The translations under genes and the position numbers were made by a program. Shown here one piece after another: positions 36,772 through 49,111 of a stretch of DNA of 64,000 nt. Source of the DNA: Candidatus Pantoea soli (GTDB lineage Bacteria > Pseudomonadota > Gammaproteobacteria > Enterobacterales > Enterobacteriaceae); NCBI RefSeq assembly GCF_007833795.1, contig NZ_CP032702.1:2356001-2420000 (forward strand), given 5' to 3'. How positions within the stretch are numbered: position 1 is the first letter of the stretch; the number at the start of each line of letters is the position of its first letter. The notes under the pieces were generated by a model. The model ran no database searches and was not told the DNA's origin. It was given only the letters and a program-made list of their open reading frames with translations.

Positions 36772-37734
36772 TTACGGCTGGCTGGCGCGGGCCAGCTCTT
36801 CAATTTCCTGCTTGCTCAGCTGCAGTTCGGTGGCTTTGACCAGCTCATCCAGCTGCTGCAGCGAGGTGGCGCTGACAATTGGCGCGGTGATGCTGGGGCG
36901 GGCAATCTGCCACGCCAGCGCAACCTGCGTCGCCGAAGCGTCATGCGAGGCGGCGATATCCTCCAGCGCTTCAATGATGCGTTTACCGCGCGCATTGAGG
37001 TATTTCTCGACGATCCCCTGGCCGCGGGCGCTCTTGCTGGCATCTTCCGGTTTTTTGTACTTCCCGCTGAGGAAGCCGCTGGCCAGCGAATAGTAGTTAA
37101 TCACGCCAAGCCCGTTTTTCACCGCCACCTGTTCCAGTCCGCCTTCATACTCAGCCCGATCGTAAAGGTTGTATTCCGGCTGCAGCGTTTCGTAACGGGC
37201 AATCCCGTGCTGCTTGCTGATATCCAGCGCCTCCTGCAGACGCGCTGCGCTGTAGTTGGATGCGCCGATAGCGCGCACTTTGCCCTCTTTGATCAGCGAA
37301 TCAAACGCCTGCAGCGTCTCATGCAGCGGCGTCTGCGCGTCGTCGCGGTGCGCCTGATACAGATCGATCACGTCGGTTTGCAGCCGGCGCAGGGAATCCT
37401 CTACGGCCTGGCGAATATAGGCCGGTTTAAGGCCGGTTTTTTCCGGTGACAGCTCCATACCCACTTTGGTTGCCAGCACGATCCGGTCGCGCTTGCCGCT
37501 CTGCTTCAGCCATTTACCGATGATGGTTTCTGATTCGCCACCCTGATTACCGGGTGCCCAGCGCGAGTAAACATCCGCTGTATCAATAAAGAACAAGCCC
37601 TTCTCCACCAGCGCATCCAGCAGCGAAAACGAGGTTTTCTCATCCACTGTCCAGCCGAAGACGTTGCCGCCAAACGTCAGTAACGGCACGGTGATACCGC
37701 TGTCGCCCAGCTGGCGGGTTTTATGTTGACTCAT
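36772..37734 (-). CDS. Aldo/keto reductase
   Basis: This 320-residue cytoplasmic NADPH-dependent oxidoreductase has the (beta/alpha)8 fold of the AKR family. Catalytic residues are in FIDTADVYSRW (Asp and Tyr, near residues 49-59), LATKVG (Lys, near 87-92) and DLYQAHRDD (His, near 123-131). GKVRAIGASNY is the usual substrate-loop stretch. The physiological substrate is unknown. It lies on the same strand as the porin gene, 220 bp upstream of it, and divergent from mdtA. An AT-rich hairpin lies downstream near 36712-36733. Confidence 0.9.
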   Translation of the reverse strand: MSQHKTRQLGDSGITVPLLTFGGNVFGWTVDEKTSFSLLDALVEKGLFFIDTADVYSRWAPGNQGGESETIIGKWLKQSGKRDRIVLATKVGMELSPEKTGLKPAYIRQAVEDSLRRLQTDVIDLYQAHRDDAQTPLHETLQAFDSLIKEGKVRAIGASNYSAARLQEALDISKQHGIARYETLQPEYNLYDRAEYEGGLEQVAVKNGLGVINYYSLASGFLSGKYKKPEDASKSARGQGIVEKYLNARGKRIIEALEDIAASHDASATQVALAWQIARPSITAPIVSATSLQQLDELVKATELQLSKQEIEELARASQP

Positions 37735-37975
37735 TTAGCTCTCCTTATTTGCACGAGACAGGTCTGTCTTTCAGCTTAGCAAAGGAAAAAAACACGCTTA
37801 TGCGTATTCCTGCCAAAATATTTACTGAATATGAATACTTAGCCTCGCCGGGGCGATATTCTTATTTCCTTCAATTTCTGCCCGGTACGGGCGTCTACAA
37901 TCATTTCGTTTGCGAAACGCCCCCTTTTGTTTTCGCATCTGAGGAAAACGAAACCGCCGGAGAGCACACAGAGCA

Positions 37976-39196
37976 ATGAATCGTCGATTAACACTCAGCC
38001 TGACCGGCATGGTCATCCTCGCGGCCCTCGCGGCTGGCGTTTACCTGTGGCAGCATCCGGCACAGCCGGATCGCCCGTCGCAGACCGACGGCCAGCCACA
38101 TAGCGCAAATCGCGCCGCCGGGCATCGTCCGCCGGCCCCGGTGCAGGCCGCCACTGCCACCACCGAGAGCGTGCCTTATTACCTGAGCGGTCTGGGCACC
38201 GTGACCGCTGCCAGTACCGTGACGGTGCGCAGCCGCGTGGAAGGCCAGCTGATGGCGCTGCACTTTACCGAAGGCCAGCAGGTCGAGGCCGGTGCGCTGC
38301 TGGCCGAGATCGATCCGCGCCCCTACCAGGTGGCGCTGACCCAGGCGCAGGGGCAACTGGCCAAAGATCAGGCCACGCTGGCGAACGCCCGCCGCGACCT
38401 CAGCCGCTATGAAAAACTGGCGAAAACCTCGCTGGTTTCACAGCAGGAGCTGGATACGCAGCGCTCGCTGGTCAGCGAGACGCTTGGCACCCTTAAGGCG
38501 GATGAAGGTAACGTTGCCAGCGCGCAGCTTAACCTCACCTATAGCCGCATCACCGCGCCGATTGCTGGCCGCGTGGGGCTGAAACAGGTCGATGTCGGCA
38601 ACTACGTCACCACCGGCGATACCACGGGCCTGGTGGTGATCACCCAGACCCATCCCATCGATGTGGTCTTCAGCGTGGCGGAAAACCACATCGGCGACAT
38701 TCTCCGGGCGCAGAAAAGCGGCCAGCCGCTGCAGGTGGAAGCCTGGGATCGCAGCAATAAGACCCTGCTGACGCAGGGAACGCTGCTCAGCCTGGATAAC
38801 CAGATTGATGCCACAACCGGCACCATCAAACTCAAAGCCCGCTTCAGCAATCAGGACGACACCCTGTTCCCGAATCAGTTTGTGAACGCGCGGCTGAAAG
38901 TCGATACGCTGCAGGATGCGGTGGTGATCCCGACCGCCGCGCTGCAGATGAGCAACGATGGCCACTTTGTCTGGGTCGTGAACAGCGACAACAAAGTGAG
39001 TAAAAAACAGGTGACCGCCGGGTTGCAGGACAGCCAGAAAGTAGTGATCACCGCTGGCCTTGCCGCCGGTGAGCGCGTGGTGACCGACGGGCTGGATCGC
39101 CTGACCGAAGGGGCAACGGTAGACGTCGTCGCGCCGCAAAGCACCGCGCCAGCCAATAGTCGCGCCGCGCAGCCAGCGCACGGAGAACGTCCATAA
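37976..39196 (+). CDS. mdtA: Multidrug efflux membrane-fusion protein MdtA
   Basis: This 406-residue periplasmic adaptor of the MdtABC RND pump links MdtBC to TolC. A single N-terminal hydrophobic segment ([21 protein letters not shown]) anchors it. The lipoyl/barrel-sandwich motif [20 protein letters not shown] is near residues 83-102, a helical hairpin follows, and [20 protein letters not shown] is near 185-204. E. coli MdtABC exports bile salts, novobiocin and similar compounds under BaeSR. The stop overlaps the mdtB ATG by 1 bp (TAATG). No BaeR box could be recognised in the 241 bp upstream. Confidence 0.95.
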   Translation: MNRRLTLSLTGMVILAALAAGVYLWQHPAQPDRPSQTDGQPHSANRAAGHRPPAPVQAATATTESVPYYLSGLGTVTAASTVTVRSRVEGQLMALHFTEGQQVEAGALLAEIDPRPYQVALTQAQGQLAKDQATLANARRDLSRYEKLAKTSLVSQQELDTQRSLVSETLGTLKADEGNVASAQLNLTYSRITAPIAGRVGLKQVDVGNYVTTGDTTGLVVITQTHPIDVVFSVAENHIGDILRAQKSGQPLQVEAWDRSNKTLLTQGTLLSLDNQIDATTGTIKLKARFSNQDDTLFPNQFVNARLKVDTLQDAVVIPTAALQMSNDGHFVWVVNSDNKVSKKQVTAGLQDSQKVVITAGLAAGERVVTDGLDRLTEGATVDVVAPQSTAPANSRAAQPAHGERP

Positions 39197-42100
39197 TGCA
39201 GGTGATGCCTCCCGACGCCAGCGGCGGTCCGTCGCGCCTGTTTATCCTGCGCCCGGTGGCGACCACGCTGCTGATGATCGCCATTCTGCTGGCGGGCATT
39301 CTGGGTTATCGCTTTCTCCCGGTCTCGGCGCTGCCGGAAGTGGATTATCCGACCATTCAGGTGGTCACGCTCTATCCCGGCGCCAGCCCCGACGTGGTGA
39401 CCTCCTCGATTACCGCCCCGCTGGAACGCCAGTTTGGCCAGATGTCCGGCCTGAAGCAGATGGCGTCACAAAGCTCCGGCGGCGCGTCGGTGATTACGCT
39501 GCAGTTTCAGCTGACGCTGCCGCTGGATGTCGCCGAGCAGGAGGTGCAGGCCGCCATTAACTCGGCCAGCAATCTGCTGCCCGGCGATCTGCCCAATCCG
39601 CCGGTATACAGCAAAGTGAACCCGGCGGACCCGCCCATCATGACGCTGGCCGTCACTACCACCAGCATGCCGCTGACGCAGGTGCAGGATATGGTGGAGA
39701 CGCGCGTGGCGCAGAAAATCTCCCAGGTCTCCGGCGTCGGACTGGTGACCCTTTCCGGCGGTCAGCGCCCGGCTGTACGGGTAAAAATGAACGCGCAGGC
39801 GCTGGCGGCGCTGGGGCTCACCAGCGAAACGGTGCGCACGGCCATCAGTAACGCCAACGTTAATTCCGCGAAAGGCAGCCTGGATGGCCCGACGCGTTCG
39901 ATTACGCTATCCGCCAACGATCAGATGACCTCGGCAGAGGATTATCGCCGGCTGATCATCAGCTACAGCAACGGCGCACCGGTGCGGCTGGGCGATGTCG
40001 CCACTATTGAACAGGGCGCAGAGAACAGCTGGCTGGGTGCCTGGGCCAACCGACAGCAGGCGATTGTGCTGAACGTGCAGCGCCAGCCGGGTGCCAATAT
40101 TATCGCCACCGCCGACAGCATCCGTGCCCTGCTGCCGTCGCTCACCGCGACCCTGCCGAAATCGGTGGAGGTGAAACTGCTGACCGATCGCACCACCAAC
40201 ATCCGCGCCTCGGTGACCGATACCCAGCATGAGCTGATGCTGGCAATGGGGCTGGTGGTGATGATCATCTACCTGTTCCTGCGCAATGTGCCGGCAACGA
40301 TTATCCCGGCCGTGGCGGTGCCGCTGTCGCTGATCGGCACCTTTGCTGCCATGTATTTTCTTGGTTTCTCGATCAACAATCTGACGCTGATGGCGCTGAC
40401 CATTGCCACCGGCTTCGTGGTGGATGATGCGATAGTGGTGATCGAGAATATCTCGCGCTACATCGAAAAAGGCGAAAAGCCGCTGACCGCCGCGCTGAAA
40501 GGCGCTGGCGAAATTGGCTTTACCATTATCTCCCTGACCTTCTCGCTGATTGCGGTGCTGATTCCGCTGCTGTTCATGGGCGATGTGATTGGCCGCCTGT
40601 TCCGCGAATTTGCGGTTACGCTGGCGGTGGCGATCCTGATCTCCGCCGTGGTTTCCCTGACGCTGACGCCCATGATGTGTGCCCGCATGCTCAGCGCCGA
40701 ATCGCTGCGTAAGCAGAACCGCTTTTCGCGCGCCAGCGAAGCGCTGTTTGACCGCATTATTGCCGGCTATGGCCGCTGGCTGACGCGCGTGCTGCGCCAT
40801 CCGTGGCTGACGCTTTCGGTTGCGCTGGGTGCCCTGCTGCTGACCATTCTGTTGTGGATTGCCATTCCAAAAGGCTTTTTCCCGCAGCAGGATAACGGCA
40901 TCATTCAGGGCACGCTGCAGGCACCGCAGTCGGTCTCTTACGCCAGCATGGCTCAGCGCACGCGCGATGTCGCCTCCATCATCATGAAGGACCCGGCCGT
41001 ACAAAGCCTCTCCTCTTTTGTGGGCGTGGATGGCACCAATGCCGCCCTGAATAGCGCGCGGCTGCAGATCAACCTGAAACCGCTGGATGAGCGGGCCGAT
41101 CGTATACCGGTGGTGCAGCAGCGTCTGCAGCAGGCGCTGCAACAGGTGCCGGGCGTATCGCTGTGGCTGCAGCCGGTGCAGGATCTGACCATTGAAACCC
41201 AGGCCAGCCGCACGCCGTATCAGTTTACGCTGCAGTCCGGCTCGCTGGACGCGCTCAGCACCTGGGTGCCCAAACTGCTGAACCAGCTGGCCACCTCACC
41301 GTCGCTGAAAAACGTCAGCAGCGACTGGCAGGATCAGGGACTGGAAGCCTTTGTGCGGGTGGATCGCGACAGCGCCAGCCGGCTCGGTATAAGCATGGCG
41401 GATATCGACAATGCGTTGTACAACGCCTTTGGTCAGCGCCTGATTTCAACCATCTACACCCAGGCGAATCAGTATCGCGTGGTGCTGGAGCAGGATAATC
41501 AGCACACCCCCGGACTGGCGAGCCTGGAAGGCATCCGCCTCAGCAGCAGCGACGGCGGCAGCGTCCCGCTGAGCGCCATTGCGCAGGTAGAGGAGCGGCA
41601 TGCCGCGCTCAGTATCAACCACCTCGACCAGTTCCCGTCCGCGACCTTCTCGTTTGACGTCGCCGACGGCTACTCGCTGGGCGATGCGGTGCAGGCCATC
41701 AGCAGCGCTGAAGAGCAGGTTGGCATGCCTGCCGAAATGATGACGCAGTTCCAGGGCAGCACGCTGGCCTTTGAGGCTGCGCTGAGCAGCACCGTCTGGC
41801 TGATTGTCGCGGCGGTGGTGGCGATGTATATCGTGCTTGGCGTGCTCTATGAGAGCTTTATTCATCCCATCACTATCCTCTCCACGCTGCCGACCGCTGG
41901 CGTAGGCGCGCTGCTGGCGCTGATGCTGAGCGGTAACGAGCTGGATATTATCGCCATCATCGGCATCATTCTGCTGATTGGTATCGTGAAGAAAAACGCC
42001 ATCATGATGATCGACTTTGCGCTGGCAGCCGAACGGGAACAGGGCATGGCCCCGCGTGACGCCATCTATCAGGCGTGCCTGCTGCGCTTCCGCCCGATAC

Positions 42101-42318
42101 TGATGACCACGCTGGCGGCGCTGCTGGGCGCGCTGCCGCTGATGCTCAGTACCGGCGTGGGTGCCGAACTGCGCCGCCCGCTGGGTATCGCGATGGTTGG
42201 CGGCCTGATTCTCAGCCAGATCCTGACGCTGTTTACCACGCCGGTGATCTATCTGCTGTTTGATCGCCTGGCCGCGGCAACCCGCCGTCGCGTCAAGCGG
42301 CCGGAGGCGCAACCGTGA
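39196..42318 (+). CDS. mdtB: RND multidrug efflux transporter MdtB
   Basis: MdtB is one of two RND subunits that form a hetero-trimer with MdtC. It is 1040 aa with 12 hydrophobic segments and two large periplasmic loops. The N-terminus has [20 protein letters not shown]. The proton-relay Asp pair is in [20 protein letters not shown] (transmembrane 4). A family signature near the C-terminus is [18 protein letters not shown]. The GTG start of mdtC overlaps the mdtB stop by 4 bp. Confidence 0.96.
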   Translation: MQVMPPDASGGPSRLFILRPVATTLLMIAILLAGILGYRFLPVSALPEVDYPTIQVVTLYPGASPDVVTSSITAPLERQFGQMSGLKQMASQSSGGASVITLQFQLTLPLDVAEQEVQAAINSASNLLPGDLPNPPVYSKVNPADPPIMTLAVTTTSMPLTQVQDMVETRVAQKISQVSGVGLVTLSGGQRPAVRVKMNAQALAALGLTSETVRTAISNANVNSAKGSLDGPTRSITLSANDQMTSAEDYRRLIISYSNGAPVRLGDVATIEQGAENSWLGAWANRQQAIVLNVQRQPGANIIATADSIRALLPSLTATLPKSVEVKLLTDRTTNIRASVTDTQHELMLAMGLVVMIIYLFLRNVPATIIPAVAVPLSLIGTFAAMYFLGFSINNLTLMALTIATGFVVDDAIVVIENISRYIEKGEKPLTAALKGAGEIGFTIISLTFSLIAVLIPLLFMGDVIGRLFREFAVTLAVAILISAVVSLTLTPMMCARMLSAESLRKQNRFSRASEALFDRIIAGYGRWLTRVLRHPWLTLSVALGALLLTILLWIAIPKGFFPQQDNGIIQGTLQAPQSVSYASMAQRTRDVASIIMKDPAVQSLSSFVGVDGTNAALNSARLQINLKPLDERADRIPVVQQRLQQALQQVPGVSLWLQPVQDLTIETQASRTPYQFTLQSGSLDALSTWVPKLLNQLATSPSLKNVSSDWQDQGLEAFVRVDRDSASRLGISMADIDNALYNAFGQRLISTIYTQANQYRVVLEQDNQHTPGLASLEGIRLSSSDGGSVPLSAIAQVEERHAALSINHLDQFPSATFSFDVADGYSLGDAVQAISSAEEQVGMPAEMMTQFQGSTLAFEAALSSTVWLIVAAVVAMYIVLGVLYESFIHPITILSTLPTAGVGALLALMLSGNELDIIAIIGIILLIGIVKKNAIMMIDFALAAEREQGMAPRDAIYQACLLRFRPILMTTLAALLGALPLMLSTGVGAELRRPLGIAMVGGLILSQILTLFTTPVIYLLFDRLAAATRRRVKRPEAQP

Positions 42319-45300
42319 AATTCTTCGCCCTGTTTATTCACCGGCCGGTCGCAACCACCCTGCTGACGCTGGCGATTGCGCTGGCGGGAATACTTGGCTT
42401 CCGCCTGCTGCCGGTGGCGCCGCTGCCGCAGCTCGATTTTCCGGTGATCATGATCTCCGCCTCGCTGCCGGGTGCGTCGCCGGAAACCATGGCTTCCTCG
42501 GTCGCCACGCCGCTGGAGCGCTCGCTGGGGCGCATTGCCGGCGTCAGTGAAATGACCTCCACCAGTTCGCTTGGCAGCACGCGCATCATTCTGGTGTTTG
42601 ATTTTGACCGCGATATCAACGGCGCCGCGCGCGACGTCCAGGCGGCCATTAACGCCGCGCAGAGCCTGTTGCCGAGCGGCATGCCGAGCCGCCCGACCTA
42701 CCGCAAGGCCAACCCGTCCGATGCGCCGATCATGATCCTTACCCTGACCTCGGATATTTATAATCCCGGTCAGCTGTATGACTACGCCTCGACGCAGCTG
42801 GCGCAGAAGCTGTCGCAGATTGACGGCGTCGGCGATGTGACGGTCGGCGGCAGTTCGCTGCCGGCGGTGCGTGTGGACCTCAATCCGCAGGCGCTGTTTA
42901 ATCAGGGGGTGTCGCTGGATGCGGTGCGCACCGCCATCAGTAACGCCAATCAGCGCCGCCCGCAGGGGGCAATTGATGATGTCAGCCAGCGCTGGCAGGT
43001 GCGTACCAACGACGAACTGCAGAGCGCGGCGGTCTATCAGCCGCTGATTGTGCACTACAACAACGGCGCGGCAGTGCGGCTGAGCGATGTCGCCACCGTG
43101 CAGGATTCGGTGCAGGACGTGCGTAACGCCGGGATGACCAACGGCAAGCCGGCGGTGCTGCTGGTGGTGCGTAAATCGCCGGAAGCCAACATCATTGATA
43201 CGGTTGATCGTATTCGCGCAGAAATGCCGCTGCTGCATGACGTTATTCCGGCTGCCATCGACCTGCAGATTGCCCAGGATCGCTCCCCCACCATTCGCGC
43301 CTCGCTGCAGGAAGTTGAGCAGTCGCTGGTGATTGCCGTCGGGCTGGTGATTCTGGTGGTGTTCCTGTTTCTGCGCGACGGACGGGCTACGCTGATCCCC
43401 GCCGCCGCGGTGCCGGTGTCGCTGATCGGCACCTTCGCCGCCATGTATCTGTGCGGCTTCAGTCTGAACAATTTGTCGCTGATGGCGCTGACCATCGCCA
43501 CCGGTTTCGTGGTAGATGACGCCATTGTGGTACTGGAAAACATCGCCCGTCACGTGGAAGCCGGCATGAAACCCCTGCAGGCGGCGCTGACCGGCGTGCG
43601 CGAAGTGGGCTTTACCGTGTTGTCGATGAGCCTGTCGCTGATTGCCGTCTTTCTGCCGCTGCTGATGATTGGCGGCCTGATTGGGCGTTTCTTCTCAGAG
43701 TTCGCCATTACGCTCTCCGTTGCCATTCTGATCTCGCTGTTTATCTCCATTACCCTGACGCCGATGATGTGTGCTTACCTGCTGAAATCGCAGCCCGCGC
43801 ACACCCCGCCGCCGCCACGCGGGTTCAGCCGCCTGCTGCTGGCGCTGCAAAATGGCTATGCCCGTTCGCTCGGCTGGGTGCTGCAGCACGCCCGCTGGGT
43901 GCTGCTGCTGCTGCTCGGCACCGTGGGGCTGACCATCTGGCTGTTTATCACCATCCCGAAAACCTTTCTGCCGGAGCAGGATACCGGCCGGCTTAGCGGC
44001 TTTATCTCTGCCGACCAGAGCATTTCGTTTCAGGCGATGCGCGGCAAGCTGGAAGATTTCATGAACATCATCAAGGCCGACCCGGCAGTAGAGAATGTAA
44101 CCGGCTTTACCGGCGGCTCGCGCACCAACAGTGGCATGATGTTTGTGTCGCTGAAACCGCTGTCAGAGCGTCATGAGAGCGCACAGCAGGTGATTGCCCG
44201 GCTGCGCACCAGGCTGGCAAACGAGCCGGGAGCGAATCTCTATCTCAACGCCGTACAGGACATTCGCGTCGGCGGTCGGGAATCTAACGCCAGCTACCAG
44301 TACAGCCTGCTGTCTGATAACCTGGCCGATCTGCGCGAATGGGAACCCAAAATCCGCCAGGCCTTTTCCGCCCTGCCGCAGCTGACTGACGTTAACTCCG
44401 ATCAGCAGGATAACGGCAGTGAAATGGCGCTGACCTATGACCGGGAAAGCATGGCGCGTCTCGGCATTGATGTGTCTGCCGCCAATGCGCTGCTCAACAA
44501 TGCCTTTGGTCAGCGCCAGATCTCCACAATTTATCAGCCGCTTAACCAGTACAAAGTGGTGATGGAAGTCGATCCGCGCTATACCCAGGATATCAGCGCG
44601 CTGGACCAGATGTTCGTCATTAACAGCGCGGGCAAAGCCATTCCGCTGAGCTGGTTTGCCCGCTGGCAGCCGGCCAATGCGCCGCTGGCAGTGAACCATC
44701 AGGGGTTATCCGCCGCCTCAACGATTTCGTTTAACCTGCCGGAAGGGGTCTCGCTGTCGCAGGCGTCTGAGGCAATCGACCGCACCATTACCGCGATTGG
44801 CGTGCCATCCAGCGTGCGCGGCAGCTTCGCCGGTACGGCGCAGGTGTTTCAGGATTCGCAATCCAACCAGCTCTACCTGATGCTGGCGGCCATTGCGGCA
44901 GTGTATATCGTGCTGGGTATTCTGTATGAAAGCTATGTGCACCCGCTGACCATTCTCTCTACCCTGCCCTCCGCCGGCGTAGGTGCGCTGCTGGCGCTGG
45001 AACTGTTCAGCACGCCGTTCAGCCTGATTGCGCTGATTGGGATTCTGCTGCTGATTGGCATCGTGAAAAAGAACGCCATCATGATGGTGGATTTTGCACT
45101 GGAGGCCGAGCGCAACGCTAACCTGACGCCACGTGAAGCGATTTTCCAGGCCTGCCAGCTGCGCTTCCGCCCGATTCTGATGACCACGCTGGCGGCGCTG
45201 TTTGGCGCACTGCCGCTGGTGCTGACCCGCGGCGACGGCGCCGAGCTGCGTCAGCCGCTGGGTATAACGATTGCCGGCGGGCTGGTGATGAGTCAGTTGC

Positions 45301-45389
45301 TGACGCTCTACACCACGCCGGTGGTTTATCTGATGATGGATAAGCTGCGCCGGCGTAAAAAGCAACCGGGGTTACTCACTGAGTCATAA
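42315..45389 (+). CDS. mdtC: RND multidrug efflux transporter MdtC
   Basis: MdtC (1024 aa) pairs with MdtB; in E. coli it is the subunit with the dominant drug-binding site. The GTG start at 42315 overlaps mdtB by 4 bp. Motifs are [18 protein letters not shown] at the N-terminus, [20 protein letters not shown] (proton relay) and [20 protein letters not shown] near the C-terminus. Two paralogous RND genes in tandem with very similar motifs are expected for this pump. Confidence 0.96.
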   Translation: MKFFALFIHRPVATTLLTLAIALAGILGFRLLPVAPLPQLDFPVIMISASLPGASPETMASSVATPLERSLGRIAGVSEMTSTSSLGSTRIILVFDFDRDINGAARDVQAAINAAQSLLPSGMPSRPTYRKANPSDAPIMILTLTSDIYNPGQLYDYASTQLAQKLSQIDGVGDVTVGGSSLPAVRVDLNPQALFNQGVSLDAVRTAISNANQRRPQGAIDDVSQRWQVRTNDELQSAAVYQPLIVHYNNGAAVRLSDVATVQDSVQDVRNAGMTNGKPAVLLVVRKSPEANIIDTVDRIRAEMPLLHDVIPAAIDLQIAQDRSPTIRASLQEVEQSLVIAVGLVILVVFLFLRDGRATLIPAAAVPVSLIGTFAAMYLCGFSLNNLSLMALTIATGFVVDDAIVVLENIARHVEAGMKPLQAALTGVREVGFTVLSMSLSLIAVFLPLLMIGGLIGRFFSEFAITLSVAILISLFISITLTPMMCAYLLKSQPAHTPPPPRGFSRLLLALQNGYARSLGWVLQHARWVLLLLLGTVGLTIWLFITIPKTFLPEQDTGRLSGFISADQSISFQAMRGKLEDFMNIIKADPAVENVTGFTGGSRTNSGMMFVSLKPLSERHESAQQVIARLRTRLANEPGANLYLNAVQDIRVGGRESNASYQYSLLSDNLADLREWEPKIRQAFSALPQLTDVNSDQQDNGSEMALTYDRESMARLGIDVSAANALLNNAFGQRQISTIYQPLNQYKVVMEVDPRYTQDISALDQMFVINSAGKAIPLSWFARWQPANAPLAVNHQGLSAASTISFNLPEGVSLSQASEAIDRTITAIGVPSSVRGSFAGTAQVFQDSQSNQLYLMLAAIAAVYIVLGILYESYVHPLTILSTLPSAGVGALLALELFSTPFSLIALIGILLLIGIVKKNAIMMVDFALEAERNANLTPREAIFQACQLRFRPILMTTLAALFGALPLVLTRGDGAELRQPLGITIAGGLVMSQLLTLYTTPVVYLMMDKLRRRKKQPGLLTES

Positions 45390-45473
45390 CGTCGCCGTTG
45401 CCCGGTGCCGCGCAGGTTGCCCTGCGCCAGCGCCGGCGGCAGCCGGTATGACCGCGTTAATACAGGATTGCCC

Positions 45474-46877
45474 ATGAACCCGCAAACCGCCACGGTCCGC
45501 TGGCAGCTCTGGATTGTTGCCTTCGGCTTTTTTATGCAGACGCTGGATACCACCATCGTCAATACCGCCATCCCGTCTATGGCACAGGATCTGCACGTCA
45601 GTCCGCTGCATATGCACTCGGTGATTGTGTCGTATGTGCTCACCGTGGCGGTGATGCTGCCGCTCAGCGGCTGGCTGGCGGACCGCTTTGGCGTGCGCAA
45701 CATCTTCTTCAGTGCCATTGTGCTGTTCAGTCTCGGCTCGCTGCTGTGCGCCCTCTCTGCCTCCCTTGATCAGCTGGTGCTGGCGCGCGTGGTACAGGGC
45801 ATCGGCGGGGCGATGATGGTGCCGGTGGGCCGGCTTACGGTGATGAAAATCGTGCCGCGGGAGCAGTACATGTCGGCCATGACCTTTGTCACCCTGCCCG
45901 GCCAGATTGGGCCGCTGCTGGGCCCGGCGCTGGGTGGCGTGCTGGTGGAGTATGCCAGCTGGCACTGGATCTTTCTGATCAACATCCCGGTTGGCATTAT
46001 CGGCGCGATCGCCACGCTGTTGCTGATGCCCAACTACACCCTGCAAACGCGACGCTTTGATTTCACAGGCTTTCTGCTGCTGGCGGCGGGCATGGCGACG
46101 CTCACGCTGGCGCTGGATGGTTCGCGCAGCGGCAGCCCGGCCTGGCTGCCCGCCCTGCTGGTGCTCACCGGCGTGCTGGCGCTGCTGTTTTATCTGCTGC
46201 ATGGGCGCAACAACGACAACGCGCTGTTCAGCCTGAAACTGTTTGATAACCGTCTGTACGCGCTGGGCCTGCTGGGCAGTTTTACCGGCCGCATCGGCAG
46301 CGGCATGCTGCCGTTTATGACGCCGATTTTCCTGCAGGTCGGGCTGGGCTTTAGCCCGTTTCACGCCGGGCTGATGATGATCCCCATGGTGCTGGGCAAT
46401 ATGGGGATCAAGCGCATCGTGGTGCGTATCGTCAATCTGTTTGGCTACCGTAACGCGCTGACGGGCAGCACGCTGGCGCTGGCGCTGGTGGTGCTGCTGT
46501 TTCCGGCGGTCGCGCTGCTCGGCGGCCTCTGGCTGCTGCCGGCGGTACTGCTGCTGCAGGGAATGATTAACGCCATCCGTTTCTCCTCCATGAATACCCT
46601 GACGCTCAAGGCGCTGCCGGATGAGCTGGCCTCCAGCGGCAACAGCCTGCTGTCTATGATCATGCAGCTCTCCATGAGTATAGGGGTCACGGTTGCCGGC
46701 CTGCTGCTCGGGGCCTTCGGACACGGCGCCCTCACCGATGGCACCGATACCCGGCAAATCTTTATGTACACCTACCTATGCATGGCGCTGGTCATCGCGC
46801 TGCCCGCCCTGGTGTTCTGGCGCGTGCCCGGCGACGTCAGTAAAAATGTCGATCTCAGAAGCAGGAAAAAATCATGA
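45474..46877 (+). CDS. mdtD: MFS transporter MdtD (DHA2 family)
   Basis: This 467-residue inner-membrane protein has about 14 hydrophobic segments, as in the DHA2 drug:H+ antiporter family. [18 protein letters not shown] near residues 20-37 is the motif D1-type entry, followed by [13 protein letters not shown], which is motif A. E. coli MdtD is in the same operon; drug export by it is not well supported and it has been proposed to export citrate-like siderophores. I chose the ATG at 45474, preceded by AGGA at 7 bp. The stop overlaps baeS by 4 bp. Confidence 0.92.
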   Translation: MNPQTATVRWQLWIVAFGFFMQTLDTTIVNTAIPSMAQDLHVSPLHMHSVIVSYVLTVAVMLPLSGWLADRFGVRNIFFSAIVLFSLGSLLCALSASLDQLVLARVVQGIGGAMMVPVGRLTVMKIVPREQYMSAMTFVTLPGQIGPLLGPALGGVLVEYASWHWIFLINIPVGIIGAIATLLLMPNYTLQTRRFDFTGFLLLAAGMATLTLALDGSRSGSPAWLPALLVLTGVLALLFYLLHGRNNDNALFSLKLFDNRLYALGLLGSFTGRIGSGMLPFMTPIFLQVGLGFSPFHAGLMMIPMVLGNMGIKRIVVRIVNLFGYRNALTGSTLALALVVLLFPAVALLGGLWLLPAVLLLQGMINAIRFSSMNTLTLKALPDELASSGNSLLSMIMQLSMSIGVTVAGLLLGAFGHGALTDGTDTRQIFMYTYLCMALVIALPALVFWRVPGDVSKNVDLRSRKKS

Positions 46878-48271
46878 AGCAGCCGCTCCGACTCGGCATC
46901 AGTGCCAAACTGTTTATGGCAATCTTTTCAACCTGCATGCTGGTGATCATCACCATGCACTGGGGCGTGCGTCTGAGCTTTGAACACGGCTTTGTGGATT
47001 ACATTAAAAAAGGCAACGAACAGCGGCTGACACTGCTGAGCGATGCGCTGGCCGATCAGTATGAACAGCACGGCAGCTGGGATTTTTTGCGCCACAACGA
47101 CCGTCTGATTTTCACCATTCTGCGCTCGCTGGAGCAAAATCCCGGCAGCAACAATCAGCTCCCGCCGCACGGCTGGCGCACCCAGTTCTGGATTATCGAT
47201 CAGCAGTACAAGGTGCTGTCCGGGCCGCGCGCGCCGGTGCCGCCGGAGGGATCGCGGCGCAGCATCACCACCAGCAACGGCAAGGTGGTGGGCTGGGTCA
47301 TCGCCTCCCCGGCCGAGCGGCTGACGCGCAGCACCGATATCAACTTTGATCGCCAGCAGCGGCAAACCAACTGGATGATCGTCGGCCTCACCACGCTGCT
47401 GGCGGCGCTGGTCACCTGGCTGCTGGCGCGCGGGCTGCTGGCCCCGGTCAAACGACTGGTAGACGGCACCCACCAGCTGGCGGCGGGCAAATTTGCCACG
47501 CGGGTGGAGGTGGGCAGCAGCGATGAGATCGGCCAGCTGGCGCGCGACTTCAACCAGCTTGCCCGATCGCTGGAAAAAAACGAAAGCAACCGTCGCGCCT
47601 TTATGGCGGATATCTCCCACGAGCTGCGTACGCCACTGGCGATCCTGCGCGGCGAGCTGGAAGCGATGCAGGATGGCGTCCGCCGGCTGACGCCGGAAGC
47701 CATTACGTCCCTGCAGAGTGAAGTCGTGGTGCTGACCAAACTGGTTGAGGATTTACATCAGCTGTCGCTCTCCGATGCCGGTGCCCTCGCCTACCGCAAG
47801 CAGCCGCTCGATCTGGTGAACCTGCTGGAAGTGGTGGCCGGCAGCTTCGGCGCGCGCTATCGCAGCCGCGATCTGACGCTCAGCCTGGCGCTGCCGGCGG
47901 CGGCCAGCAGCTTTGGCGATCCGGACCGGCTGATGCAGCTGTTTACCAATCTGCTGGAGAATAGCCTGCGCTACACCGATGCCGGTGGCACGGTGCGCGT
48001 CAGCATGCAGCAGTCGGGCGAACAGTGGCAGCTGCATTTTGCCGACAGTGCGCCCGGGGTGGAGGGTGAACAGCAGGCCCGGCTGTTTGAGCGTTTTTTC
48101 CGCGCAGAAAGCTCGCGTAACCGCGCCAGCGGCGGCTCCGGTCTGGGACTGGCGATCTGCAAAAATATTGTCGAAGCGCACGGCGGCACGATTTCTGCGG
48201 CGCACTCTGATTTAGGTGGTCTGCAAATCACGCTAAACTTGCCGTATGTTCCTCACCAGACATCTCTATGA
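46874..48271 (+). CDS. baeS: Sensor histidine kinase BaeS
   Basis: BaeS (465 aa) senses envelope stress from indole, tannin, metals and spheroplasting and phosphorylates BaeR. Two membrane segments (near residues 10-30 and 168-188) flank a periplasmic sensor. A HAMP region follows, then the phosphoacceptor [20 protein letters not shown] near residues 236-255. The N-box is [13 protein letters not shown], and [10 protein letters not shown] plus [12 protein letters not shown] are the G-boxes. It starts at the ATG overlapping mdtD (ATGA) and ends overlapping baeR. Confidence 0.95.
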   Translation: MKQPLRLGISAKLFMAIFSTCMLVIITMHWGVRLSFEHGFVDYIKKGNEQRLTLLSDALADQYEQHGSWDFLRHNDRLIFTILRSLEQNPGSNNQLPPHGWRTQFWIIDQQYKVLSGPRAPVPPEGSRRSITTSNGKVVGWVIASPAERLTRSTDINFDRQQRQTNWMIVGLTTLLAALVTWLLARGLLAPVKRLVDGTHQLAAGKFATRVEVGSSDEIGQLARDFNQLARSLEKNESNRRAFMADISHELRTPLAILRGELEAMQDGVRRLTPEAITSLQSEVVVLTKLVEDLHQLSLSDAGALAYRKQPLDLVNLLEVVAGSFGARYRSRDLTLSLALPAAASSFGDPDRLMQLFTNLLENSLRYTDAGGTVRVSMQQSGEQWQLHFADSAPGVEGEQQARLFERFFRAESSRNRASGGSGLGLAICKNIVEAHGGTISAAHSDLGGLQITLNLPYVPHQTSL

Positions 48272-48975
48272 ATACGGAAAAAAGCGATCCCCTGATTCTT
48301 GTGGTTGAAGACGAACCCAAACTGGCCCAGCTGATGATCGACTATCTGCAGGCTTCCAACTATCGTACGCACCACATTGCCGACGGCAACGCGGTGCTGG
48401 AATACATTCAGCATACGCCGCCCGATTTAATGCTGCTGGATCTGATGCTGCCCGGCCGCGACGGCTTAACCCTGTGCCGCGAGATTCGCCGCGTCTCTGA
48501 GCTGCCGATCATTATGGTCACCGCGCGCACCGAAGAGATCGATCGCCTGCTGGGGCTGGAGATCGGTGCCGATGATTACATCTGTAAACCGTTCAGCCCG
48601 CGCGAGGTGGTGGCGCGGGTGAAAACCATTCTGCGCCGGGTGAAAAAATCACCAGAGGAGGTGCAGCAGAGCTCGCCGCTGCTGATTGATGAGGGGCGTT
48701 TCCACGCCAGCTGGCGCGATCAGCCGCTGGAGCTGACGCCGGCAGAATTCCGGCTGCTGAAAACGCTGGCGCTGGAGCCGGGTAAGGTGTTTTCACGCGA
48801 GCAGCTGCTGAACCATCTCTATGACGATTACCGCGTCGTGACCGATCGTACCATCGACAGCCACATCAAAAATCTGCGGCGCAAACTGGAGGCGCTGGAT
48901 GCCGATCAGCCGTTTATCCGCGCCGTCTATGGCATGGGCTATCGCTGGGAAGCGGATCTCTGCCGCCTGTTGTAG
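48268..48975 (+). CDS. baeR: Response regulator BaeR
   Basis: BaeR (235 aa) is an OmpR/PhoB-type regulator. The receiver has acidic pocket VVEDEPK near residues 12-18, the phosphorylated Asp in [13 protein letters not shown] near residue 58, and Lys in ICKPFSP near 108. The winged-helix DNA-binding domain covers about 140-232 ([35 protein letters not shown]). In E. coli it activates mdtABCD, acrD and spy. It overlaps baeS by 4 bp. Confidence 0.96.
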   Translation: MNTEKSDPLILVVEDEPKLAQLMIDYLQASNYRTHHIADGNAVLEYIQHTPPDLMLLDLMLPGRDGLTLCREIRRVSELPIIMVTARTEEIDRLLGLEIGADDYICKPFSPREVVARVKTILRRVKKSPEEVQQSSPLLIDEGRFHASWRDQPLELTPAEFRLLKTLALEPGKVFSREQLLNHLYDDYRVVTDRTIDSHIKNLRRKLEALDADQPFIRAVYGMGYRWEADLCRLL

Positions 48976-49111
48976 CCGCCGGCATTGATCCCGATCAATT
49001 TACTTCGCCAGCCAGCCTGCCTACAATTCCCCACCTTTTGCAGGGCCGCGCGCGCGGCCGCTGCTCCGGCCATCGCCGATGGCCTGCTGACCTGATATCA
49101 GTGAGATCTCT

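Noticed and set aside
37735..37975. BaeR binding site upstream of mdtA
   Set aside because: I looked for a TTTTTCTCCATNATTGGC-like site and saw none. A diverged site may exist, but it is not supported by eye.
37749..37979. 76-codon frame before mdtA
   Set aside because: It shows no known domain and overlaps the mdtA start by 4 bp; it is probably a chance frame in the mdtA promoter region.
42249..43553. 434-codon minus-strand frame
   Set aside because: It is antisense to mdtC, with the low-complexity composition expected of a shadow frame.
45384..46757. 457-codon minus-strand frame
   Set aside because: It is a shadow of mdtD, rich in Gln, His and Arg, with no domain.
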